From the NCBI GenBank assembly GCA_964442035.1, contig CAYTWZ010000061.1, positions 1 through 10,698 on the forward strand: a stretch of 10,698 bases of DNA, written 5' to 3'. Numbering within the stretch: the stretch's first letter is position 1; every line of letters begins with the position of its first letter. Both the position numbers and the translations under genes were made by a program. Of the stretch, positions 5,380 to 10,698 are shown in pieces. Source of the stretch: JAFLUQ01 sp964442035 (GTDB lineage: Bacteria; Bacillota; Clostridia; UMGS1883). The notes under the pieces are model-generated. The model was not told the origin of the DNA, did not search any database, and saw only the letters and a list, made by a program, of their open reading frames with translations.

Positions 5380-6387
5380 ATGATAGAAGACAAAAAAGTC
5401 ATACTTTCGGGCATACAGCCCTCCGGTGACAGTATAACCTTAGGAAACTACCTTGGCGCCGTAAACAACTGGGTAAAGCTTCAGGACGAGTACAGTTGCA
5501 TATATATGCTGGCGGATATGCATACCCTCACACTGCGTCAGGAACCGGCGCAGCTGCGTCGTCGCACGATCTCACTGTTGGCTCAGTATATCGCCTGCGG
5601 ACTGGATCCGGAAAAAAATATTATGTTCATACAAAGCCATGTCAGCGCCCATGCGGAGCTGACATGGATACTCAACTGCTTCACCCAGATGGGCGAGCTC
5701 AGCCGCATGACCCAGTTCAAGGATAAAAGCGCCAAGCACGCGGACAACATCAACGCCGGGCTTTTTGACTATCCGGTACTGATGGCCAGCGATATCCTGC
5801 TGTATCAGGCAGATTTGGTGCCTGTTGGGGTAGACCAGAAGCAGCATATTGAGATAACCCGCGACATCGCCCAGCGATTTAACGGGATATACGGCAATGT
5901 ATTCACCATTCCCGACTCCTTCATTGCCAACCAAGAGGGCGGAGCCAAAATTATGAGCCTTCAGGATCCGACAGTAAAGATGAGCAAAAGCGACCCCAAT
6001 CCCAACGGTTGCATAATGCTGTTAGATCCGCCTGAGACAATAATCCGCAAGATCAAGCGGGCAGTGACCGACTCCGAAGCTGAGGTGGTTTACCGTGATG
6101 GCAAAGGCGGCGTCAACAATCTGCTCACAATATATTCCACCGTCACCGGAAAAACCATTGCCGAAGCCGAGGCCGAATTTGCCGGTAAGGGCTACGGTGA
6201 CTTTAAGGCAGCTGTGGGAGAAGCTACGGCAGAGGCTCTGCGCCCCATTCAGGAAAAATACGCCGACCTTATGAAAAACAAGGATTACCTTGCTTCCGTT
6301 TACAAAAACGGATCCGAAACCGCCTCGCGCATTGCGGGAAGAACCCTTTCCAAGGTAAAGAAAAAGGTTGGATTTGTAATCGGCTGA
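5380..6387 (+). CDS. trpS: tryptophan-tRNA ligase
   Basis: Class I aminoacyl-tRNA synthetase that charges tRNA(Trp) with tryptophan. The 335-residue length is standard for the bacterial short form. PSG (14-16) and GNYLGAV (22-28) correspond to the HIGH region. ADMHTLT (45-51) and ASDILLYQADLVPVGVDQKQHIE (136-158) line the Trp and adenylate pocket, with Asp138 the likely indole contact. VKMSKS (199-204) is the KMSKS loop. The C-terminal helical anticodon domain ends at VGFVIG. AAGGA precedes the ATG by 7 nt. It is cotranscribed with the aminotransferase 18 nt upstream. No T-box or Trp leader is visible, unlike many Bacillota trpS genes. Confidence 0.97.
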   Translation: MIEDKKVILSGIQPSGDSITLGNYLGAVNNWVKLQDEYSCIYMLADMHTLTLRQEPAQLRRRTISLLAQYIACGLDPEKNIMFIQSHVSAHAELTWILNCFTQMGELSRMTQFKDKSAKHADNINAGLFDYPVLMASDILLYQADLVPVGVDQKQHIEITRDIAQRFNGIYGNVFTIPDSFIANQEGGAKIMSLQDPTVKMSKSDPNPNGCIMLLDPPETIIRKIKRAVTDSEAEVVYRDGKGGVNNLLTIYSTVTGKTIAEAEAEFAGKGYGDFKAAVGEATAEALRPIQEKYADLMKNKDYLASVYKNGSETASRIAGRTLSKVKKKVGFVIG

Positions 6388-6546
6388 TGTAAAACAGCGT
6401 TAAGCCCGCCGGGGATGCTATGTTCTCTCCGGTGCATTCCTCTTCCCGACCGGTGAGTTTCTTCGCAAGCACGATCCGCCAGTCAGTTTGGGTTTTTAGT
6501 TTAGGCCGGTGTTAACCATCGGCAGTTTAAGGAGCAAAGGAAGAAT
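6388..6546 (+). other. trpS-tagO spacer with hairpins
   Basis: This 159-nt spacer has no gene. It contains CCGGGGA (6409-6415) / TCTCCGG (6426-6432), a 7-bp stem with one G-U. It also contains GCCGGTG (6505-6511) / CATCGGC (6517-6523), a 7-bp stem with one G-U that ends 5 nt before AAGGAG (6529-6534), the upstream of two possible tagO ribosome sites. A T tract at 6493-6497 has no good stem in front. I see no clear promoter or known riboswitch. Confidence 0.4.
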
Positions 6547-7653
6547 ATGAACACAAAAATTCTTTTTACGTTTATAATAGCTTTCGTTGTATCATTTTTG
6601 CTGACCCCGCCGGTTAAGCTTTTAGCGTTCAAAATTGGGGCGGTAGACGTCCCAAAGGATGATCGCCGTATGCACAAAAAGCCCACGGCTCTGCTGGGAG
6701 GGCTGGCAATATTTGCCGGATTTCTTGTGTCGTCGCTCATTTTCGTGCACATGGACAAGGAATTTCTCGGTATACTGGCCGGCAGTATCATCATCATTAT
6801 TTTGGGCATATTTGACGACATATACGCTCTCAGCGCCAAGCTCAAGCTTGTGGTACAGGTGGTTGCGGCGCTGTTCCCCGTGCTGTGCGGTGTCAGGATC
6901 GACATAATAGCCGTACCCAAGTTTATTGACGCTTACGGCTATCTGGACTTAGGTTATTTTTCCATTCCGTTGACTATAATATGGATAGTTGGCGTTACCA
7001 ACGCCATCAATCTGCTTGACGGGCTGGACGGGCTTGCCTGCGGAGTTTCATCCATATCATCCCTGACGTTGCTGTGCATCGCGTTGCTGGTGGGAGAGCC
7101 GGAGATCGCCTTTGCCACTGCTGCATTGGCGGGAGCCTGCTTTGGGTTCCTTCCATACAACTTTAATCCCGCAAAGCTTTTTATGGGCGACACGGGGGCG
7201 CTGTTTTTGGGCTTCATGCTTTCAACGCTGTCAATTCAGGGACTGTTCAAGGGCTATGCCGTAATAAGTCTGGCTGTACCCTTCCTTATTCTTGGACTGC
7301 CGCTGTTTGACACATTCTCGGCAATGCTTCGCCGTGCCAAGGAGCACCGCCCAATAATGAGCCCTGACCGGGGTCATCTTCACCACCGGCTGGTAGATGC
7401 CGGGCTCAGCCAGAAGCAGGCTGTCGCAGTAATTTACGTAATGTGCGCTGTGCTTTGCATAATAGCAGTAGCGCTTATATGGACAGGCGCGGTAAGTCCG
7501 CTGGCATTGCTCATTGTTATCGCGGCCTTTGCACTGTTCCTTACAATAGTGCCCAGCTTTTCCAAAATAATGAGAGATGACACGGAGGAAAAGCACGGAC
7601 AGACAAAACAGGATAACTCGGATAAACCACAGAAAGGAGGAGGCGCGGAATAA
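6547..7653 (+). CDS. tagO: undecaprenyl-phosphate GlcNAc-1-phosphate transferase (TagO/WecA type)
   Basis: Integral membrane enzyme that transfers GlcNAc-1-phosphate from UDP-GlcNAc to undecaprenyl phosphate, the first step of wall teichoic acid or related polymer synthesis. The 368 residues form about 10-11 membrane spans. Family landmarks are RRMHKKPTALLGG (40-52), the metal-binding FDDIYALSAKLKL (89-101), NAINLLDGLDGLACG (152-166), FMGDTGALFLG (212-222) and SPDRGHLHHRL (272-282, the HIH-type loop). The last ~28 residues (341-368) form a polar tail ending GGGAE. The ribosome site is AAAGGA (6536-6541) at 5 nt or AAGGAG (6529-6534) at 12 nt. The epimerase that follows supports a surface-polymer role; lack of MraY features argues against peptidoglycan. 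Confidence 0.92.
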   Translation: MNTKILFTFIIAFVVSFLLTPPVKLLAFKIGAVDVPKDDRRMHKKPTALLGGLAIFAGFLVSSLIFVHMDKEFLGILAGSIIIIILGIFDDIYALSAKLKLVVQVVAALFPVLCGVRIDIIAVPKFIDAYGYLDLGYFSIPLTIIWIVGVTNAINLLDGLDGLACGVSSISSLTLLCIALLVGEPEIAFATAALAGACFGFLPYNFNPAKLFMGDTGALFLGFMLSTLSIQGLFKGYAVISLAVPFLILGLPLFDTFSAMLRRAKEHRPIMSPDRGHLHHRLVDAGLSQKQAVAVIYVMCAVLCIIAVALIWTGAVSPLALLIVIAAFALFLTIVPSFSKIMRDDTEEKHGQTKQDNSDKPQKGGGAE

Positions 7654-7677
7654 TTTTTCGCGCCCAATTGCGTTATG
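7633..7677 (+). promoter_or_regulatory. hairpin between Shine-Dalgarno and start codon of wecB
   Basis: AAAGGAGG (7633-7640) lies 34 nt before the wecB ATG (7675), too far for normal use. Between them GGCGCG (7642-7647) and CGCGCC (7659-7664) form a perfect 6-bp stem whose loop contains the tagO stop TAA (7651-7653). If the stem forms, the effective spacing falls to about 11 nt. No other ribosome site is present near the ATG. Confidence 0.55.
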
Positions 7678-8814
7678 ATCAAAGTCTTTACAGTTTTCGG
7701 CACGAGGCCCGAGGCCATAAAGATGGCCCCCCTCATATACGAGCTGAGGAAACGCCCCCAAATCGACTGCAAGGTTTGTGTTACGGCACAGCACCGGCAG
7801 ATGCTGGACATGGTGATGAGGCTTTTTGACCTTACACCGGATTTTGACCTTGACATTATGCAGGAGCGTCAGACTCTTGCGGGCATAACTACCCGTGCCC
7901 TCACCGGACTGGAAGCGGTATTTAAGGCCGAAAAGCCAGATCTGGTGCTGGTTCACGGTGACACGAGCACCACCTTTGCCGGAGCATTGGCGGCCTATTA
8001 CAACCAGATTAAGGTGGGGCATGTGGAGGCGGGGCTTCGCACAGGGGATAAATACTTCCCTTTCCCGGAGGAAATGAACCGCAAGCTTACAGGGGCCATT
8101 GCGGATTTGCATTTTTCGCCCACTGTCAACAACCGTAACAATCTACTGAAGGAGGGCATAGACCCGGCGGGTATCTTTGTGACCGGCAACACCGTTATTG
8201 ATGCCTTTGCCACCACTATCAAGCCGAACTTTTCTTTTAAGGGTACGCCCCTTGAAAATATCGACTGGAGCAAGCGGGTGATACTGATGACCGCCCACCG
8301 GCGAGAAAACATCGGCGAACCCCTTTACAACATCTGCCGGGCAGCCGCGGACATAGTCCGGGAATTCCCCGATGTAGAGCTGATATATCCCGTACACATG
8401 AACCCGGCTGTCCGTGATACGGCCGAAGAAGTGCTGGGAGCCATGCCAAGGGTACATCTCATTGCGCCGTTGGATGTGGATGTGCTTCACAACGCAATGA
8501 GCCGTTGCTTTATGGTAATGACCGACAGCGGCGGCCTACAGGAGGAAGCCCCCGCCCTTGGAAAGCCTGTGCTTGTGCTCCGAGGGGAGACCGAGCGTCC
8601 CGAGGCAGCTCAGGCCGGCACAGTAAAGATAGCCGGTGTAAGAGAGGAAGTAATTTACTCCCTTGCCCGCCAGTTGCTTACCGACCCGGAGGAATATGCG
8701 AGAATGAGCCATGCCGTAAATCCCTACGGTGACGGAAAGGCCAGCCGTCGCATTGCTGACGCCATACTTTATCACTTTGGTCTGCGCAACGAAGCTCCCA
8801 GTCAGTGGCTTTAA
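7675..8814 (+). CDS. wecB: UDP-N-acetylglucosamine 2-epimerase (non-hydrolysing)
   Basis: Cytoplasmic enzyme that interconverts UDP-GlcNAc and UDP-ManNAc, supplying ManNAc for teichoic acid linkage units or capsules; called MnaA in Bacillus. The 379-residue protein has the typical length and GT-B-like double Rossmann fold. Landmarks are VFGTRPEAIKMAPL (7-20), VHGDTSTTFAGALAA with Asp96, VGHVEAGLRTGDKYFPFPEEMNR (114-136) with Glu118 and Glu132, TAHRREN with His208, and TDSGGLQEEAPALGKPVLVLR (283-303). These residues are the expected catalytic set. The start fits the canonical MIKVFTVFGTRPE. It lies 21 nt after tagO and is probably coupled to it. Confidence 0.96.
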   Translation: MIKVFTVFGTRPEAIKMAPLIYELRKRPQIDCKVCVTAQHRQMLDMVMRLFDLTPDFDLDIMQERQTLAGITTRALTGLEAVFKAEKPDLVLVHGDTSTTFAGALAAYYNQIKVGHVEAGLRTGDKYFPFPEEMNRKLTGAIADLHFSPTVNNRNNLLKEGIDPAGIFVTGNTVIDAFATTIKPNFSFKGTPLENIDWSKRVILMTAHRRENIGEPLYNICRAAADIVREFPDVELIYPVHMNPAVRDTAEEVLGAMPRVHLIAPLDVDVLHNAMSRCFMVMTDSGGLQEEAPALGKPVLVLRGETERPEAAQAGTVKIAGVREEVIYSLARQLLTDPEEYARMSHAVNPYGDGKASRRIADAILYHFGLRNEAPSQWL

Positions 8815-8822
8815 GCGCACTG

Positions 8823-8844
8823 TTCACACATAAGCTTCACACAT
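8823..8844 (+). repeat. short direct repeat TTCACACAT x2
   Basis: TTCACACAT occurs at 8823-8831 and 8836-8844, separated by AAGC, in the wecB-atpZ spacer. The copies are too short to assign; chance or a binding-site pair are both possible. Confidence 0.35.
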
Positions 8845-8865
8845 GAGAAAAAATAGCTAAAAATA

Positions 8866-8901
8866 AGTCAAAAAACAAACGACACTTGTCAATTTTTGAC
8901 T
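8866..8901 (+). promoter_or_regulatory. nested dyad upstream of the atp promoter
   Basis: A perfect 9-bp inverted repeat AGTCAAAAA (8866-8874) / TTTTTGACT (8893-8901) encloses a second dyad GACA-CT-TGTC (8881-8890). The right arm ends 1 nt before the -35 box of the atp promoter. It could act as an operator, or as a weak terminator for wecB (the T run of the 3' arm is inside the stem). Confidence 0.45.
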
Positions 8902-8902
8902 A

Positions 8903-8931
8903 TTGAATTTTTTAGCCTGTTATTGTATAAT
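8903..8931 (+). promoter_or_regulatory. sigma-A promoter of the ATP synthase operon
   Basis: TTGAAT (8903-8908), a 17-nt spacer and TATAAT (8926-8931). Transcription is expected to start at about 8937-8938, only 12-13 nt before the atpZ ATG. The promoter lies inside the upstream TTG extension of the atpZ frame, showing that extension is not translated. Confidence 0.8.
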
Positions 8932-8949
8932 ATAGCAATAAAAAAAGCA

Positions 8950-9183
8950 ATGAAAAATAAAAATAATGTCTTCACTGCCCTTGCCATGGTCACTCAGTTC
9001 GGAATTACGGTAATAACACCGGTGTTGCTGTGCACCTTTGGGGCCATATGGCTGAGGAACAAATTTAACTTGGGTAATTTAACTGTCATAATCGGCATAT
9101 TGCTTGGTATCGCCAGCTCGGTGCTAAGCATGATAAAGCTGCTCAGACATATGAGCAAAATGACTGAAGAGGAGGATGAATAG
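8950..9183 (+). CDS. atpZ: AtpZ/AtpI family small membrane protein
   Basis: A 77-residue protein with two membrane helices (about 8-30 and 42-64), the motif pattern VTQFGITVITPVLL...GAIWLRNKF and GILLGIASS, and an acidic tail EEEDE. It matches the AtpZ/AtpI family (PF09527-like) that opens many atp operons. Proposed roles are assembly of the c-ring together with AtpI, and Mg2+/Ca2+ transport. I chose ATG 8950 because the longer TTG-started frame would include the promoter. No Shine-Dalgarno sequence is visible, only an A-rich stretch. It is followed directly by atpI, with the stop at 9181-9183. Confidence 0.82.
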   Translation: MKNKNNVFTALAMVTQFGITVITPVLLCTFGAIWLRNKFNLGNLTVIIGILLGIASSVLSMIKLLRHMSKMTEEEDE

Positions 9184-9591
9184 GTGCTTTCTCCGGAAAC
9201 AAAAAAACAGATCGGGAATATATCGTCCATTGTGCTGATTTTCGGGCTGGTTCAGGCTGTGGTATTTGCGGTATTGAGCCGAGTTACAAGCGTCACCCTG
9301 CTTCAGGGACTGGCCGGGACCGTTGCGGGCTGCCTGATGGCTGTATTCAACCTGCTGCTTCTGGGGATAAGTGTGGAAAAATCCCTGAAGAAGGGTGAAA
9401 AAAACGCACAAGCCTATATGTCCATAACATACATTGGCAGGCTGCTCATTACAGCAGCGCTGCTCATCGCTGTGATAAAGCTACCCGGCATATTTAACCT
9501 TTGGGCCGCAGTGATACCGCTGGTTTTCCCCCGCATAGCCATACTGATCATCAATCTCAAATCCAAAAATAAAGGAGGCGACACTCAATGA
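9184..9591 (+). CDS. atpI: ATP synthase subunit I (AtpI)
   Basis: Membrane protein that helps assemble the c-ring of the F1Fo ATP synthase; not part of the mature enzyme. The 135 residues have four hydrophobic segments (about 13-32, 39-61, 82-98, 103-124), with the conserved Gly-rich/NLLLLG stretch (56-61) and YIGRLLIT (83-90). This fits the ATP-synt_I family. The start is GTG 9184, immediately after the atpZ stop, with AGGAGG (9170-9175) at 8 nt inside the atpZ end, so translation is coupled. The stop overlaps the atpB start (ATGA). Confidence 0.85.
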   Translation: MLSPETKKQIGNISSIVLIFGLVQAVVFAVLSRVTSVTLLQGLAGTVAGCLMAVFNLLLLGISVEKSLKKGEKNAQAYMSITYIGRLLITAALLIAVIKLPGIFNLWAAVIPLVFPRIAILIINLKSKNKGGDTQ

Positions 9592-10310
9592 ATGTACACG
9601 GCCCGAAAATAATGTTTGAAATACCGTTTTTGGGCGGAATACCCGTCTCCGAGACTATTGTAAATTCGTGGATAGTTATGGCTGTCATCGCGCTGATTTG
9701 CTTTTTCCTTGGACGCAACCTGACTGTCCGCAACCCCGGCAAGCGTCAGCTCGTGGCGGAAAAAGCAGTGCTCCTTATAACAAACCTTGTAAAAAGCGTA
9801 ATGGGCGAAAAAAACGCGGGCTACGCCCCCTATATCGGGACGCTACTGATATTTTCGGCAGTCTCATCATTAAGCTCCCTTACAGGGCTTAGAGCTCCTA
9901 CGGCGGATCTCGCTACGACCTTTGGCTGGGCGCTGGTGACCTTCTTCATGGTGCAAATAGTCAATATCAAGCATCACGGAGTGGGCGGATGGCTGAAGAG
10001 CTTTACAAAGCCAATATTTATAATGACGCCCATGAATATCATCAGTGAGATAGCAAACCCCGTATCCATGGCCTTCCGTCACTTCGGGAATATTGCCTCT
10101 GGCGTGGTCATTACTGAGCTGGTATATACCGCATTGGCTGGCCTAAGCGCACTGGTGCTGGGACGGATACCCTTCCTCTCCAATGTACCGCTGCTGCAGG
10201 TGGGACTGCCCGCATTGCTGTCGATCTACTTTGATCTGTTTACAAGCTGTCTGCAGGCCTACATTTTCTCAATGCTGACAATGGTATTCGTCAGCGGAGC
10301 ACAGGAATAA
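9588..10310 (+). CDS. atpB: F-type ATP synthase subunit a
   Basis: Stator half of the Fo ion channel in the membrane; it carries ions to and from the c-ring. The 240 residues give five to six membrane helices. The essential arginine is in PVSMAFRHFGNIASG (Arg164, equivalent to E. coli Arg210), with NIISEIANP before it. QAYIFSMLTMVFV near the end (Gln223) matches the last-helix signature QAFIF. The start ATG 9588 overlaps the atpI stop by 4 nt and has GGAGG (9574-9578) 9 nt away. Next comes atpE after 42 nt. Confidence 0.96.
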   Translation: MNVHGPKIMFEIPFLGGIPVSETIVNSWIVMAVIALICFFLGRNLTVRNPGKRQLVAEKAVLLITNLVKSVMGEKNAGYAPYIGTLLIFSAVSSLSSLTGLRAPTADLATTFGWALVTFFMVQIVNIKHHGVGGWLKSFTKPIFIMTPMNIISEIANPVSMAFRHFGNIASGVVITELVYTALAGLSALVLGRIPFLSNVPLLQVGLPALLSIYFDLFTSCLQAYIFSMLTMVFVSGAQE

Positions 10311-10352
10311 AGTATTTAATTTAATTTTATATTATTTTGGAGGTAATTTATT

Positions 10353-10607
10353 ATGGAAAGAGCAATAGTATTGGCAGCGTCGGCCATCGGCGCGGGACTG
10401 GCTATGATCGCCGGTATCGGCCCGGGTATAGGTCAGGGCTTTGCAGCCGGTAAGGGTGCCGAGGCCGTAGGCCGCCAGCCTGAGGCAAAGGGCGACATCA
10501 CCACCACAATGCTTCTTGGCTGCGCTGTAGCCGAGTCCACCGGTATTTACGGTCTTGTTGTAGCGCTCATTCTTCTGTTCGCAAACCCATTTATCAATAT
10601 GCTTTGA
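10353..10607 (+). CDS. atpE: F-type ATP synthase subunit c, Na+-type
   Basis: Subunit of the rotating c-ring. The 84 residues form two hairpin helices joined by the RQPEAKGD loop (41-48). The first helix has GAGLAMIAGIGPGIGQGF (13-30). The second has AVAESTGIYGLVVALILLF (58-76) with the ion-binding Glu61. Gln28, Val59, Glu61, Ser62, Thr63 and Tyr66 match the Na+ site of the Ilyobacter tartaricus and Propionigenium modestum rings (Gln32, Val63, Glu65, Ser66, Thr67, Tyr70), with the same 33-residue Gln-Glu spacing. The coupling ion is therefore probably Na+. GGAGGT (10339-10344) lies 8 nt before ATG. The ribosome site is strong, as usual for the gene translated most. Confidence 0.97.
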   Translation: MERAIVLAASAIGAGLAMIAGIGPGIGQGFAAGKGAEAVGRQPEAKGDITTTMLLGCAVAESTGIYGLVVALILLFANPFINML

Positions 10608-10698
10608 TTTTCCGGTCTTATAACTAAACGAAAGATGTCCCCTGAGTCTCGTCTACCGACTCGGTCGGTGCTTCTGCTTCGCAGAGGCTGCCACCGGC
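10608..10698 (+). other. structured spacer after atpE
   Basis: No frame begins here. GTCGGTG (10664-10670) pairs with CACCGGC (10692-10698), and inside it CTTCTGC (10671-10677) pairs with GCAGAGG (10681-10687), giving 14 bp with a CTGC bulge. GAGTC/GACTC (10644-10662) forms a second stem. There is no T run before the window ends. It may be an mRNA-processing or stabilising element after atpE, or a small inserted repeat. The window is cut inside it. Confidence 0.45.

Noticed and set aside
6441..6475. Similarity of the trpS-tagO spacer (ACCGGTG...CTTCGCA) to the spacer after atpE (GTCGGTG...CTTCGCA), as copies of one repeat
   Set aside because: Only short words are shared and the order and spacing differ; not enough to call a repeat family by eye.
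7231..8112. A 293-codon minus-strand frame across tagO and wecB
   Set aside because: Antisense to two well-supported enzymes; rich in His, Cys and Arg as typical for reverse-complement translation.
8896..8949. An 18-residue N-terminal extension of AtpZ from TTG 8896
   Set aside because: This stretch holds the -35 and -10 boxes of the operon and lacks a ribosome site; family members start near MKNKNNVF.
1..10698. CRISPR arrays, tRNA or rRNA genes
   Set aside because: No regularly spaced repeats, cloverleaf-like segments or rRNA stretches were seen on either strand; the 23S-like words in the L1 operators are mimicry, not rRNA.

Overview
The window is an ordinary chromosomal stretch from a low-to-mid GC Bacillota. 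It is most likely a Clostridia member of the Oscillospiraceae/Lachnospiraceae type. The clues are strong AGGAGG ribosome binding sites, the rpmG-secE-nusG-rplK-rplA-rplJ-rplL order, a tagO-mnaA(wecB) pair directly ahead of the ATP synthase operon, a Na+-type c subunit, and a clostridial DUF4368-type large serine recombinase remnant. The taxonomic placement is inference.

Layout: (1) 1-405 holds the decayed 3' end of a large serine recombinase preceded by sequence I cannot identify, i.e. mobile-element debris. It lies convergent with, and only ~115 bp from, rplL, in the place where rpoB usually starts. (2) 521-3914, minus strand: rpmG, secE, nusG, rplK and rplA from a sigma-A promoter at 4034-4062, then rplJ and rplL from their own near-perfect promoter at 1641-1669. 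Autogenous control elements are visible: two L1-type operators (ahead of rplK and ahead of rplA) and an L10 leader with a competing terminator ahead of rplJ. (3) 4034-4140 is a divergent promoter region. (4) 4180-6387, plus strand: a PLP-dependent class I/II aminotransferase (LysN/Aro8 type) and trpS in one operon without a T-box. (5) 6547-8814: tagO/wecA-like phosphoglycosyl transferase and wecB/mnaA epimerase, which start wall teichoic acid or other undecaprenyl-linked glycopolymer synthesis. (6) 8903-10607: promoter, atpZ, atpI, atpB and atpE, the start of an F-type ATP synthase operon whose c subunit carries a complete Na+-binding signature.

How it works together: the minus-strand half makes parts of the ribosomal stalk and L1 arm, the Sec translocon subunit SecE and the elongation factor NusG, each ribosomal pair apparently controlled by its own product. 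The plus-strand half covers tRNA charging, cell-envelope precursor synthesis and membrane bioenergetics. I did not find a convincing undescribed system. The best leads are the paired L1 operators, the three-way folding choice in the rplJ leader, the hairpin between the Shine-Dalgarno sequence and the start codon of wecB, the Na+ signature in AtpE, and the mobile-element scar beside rplL.
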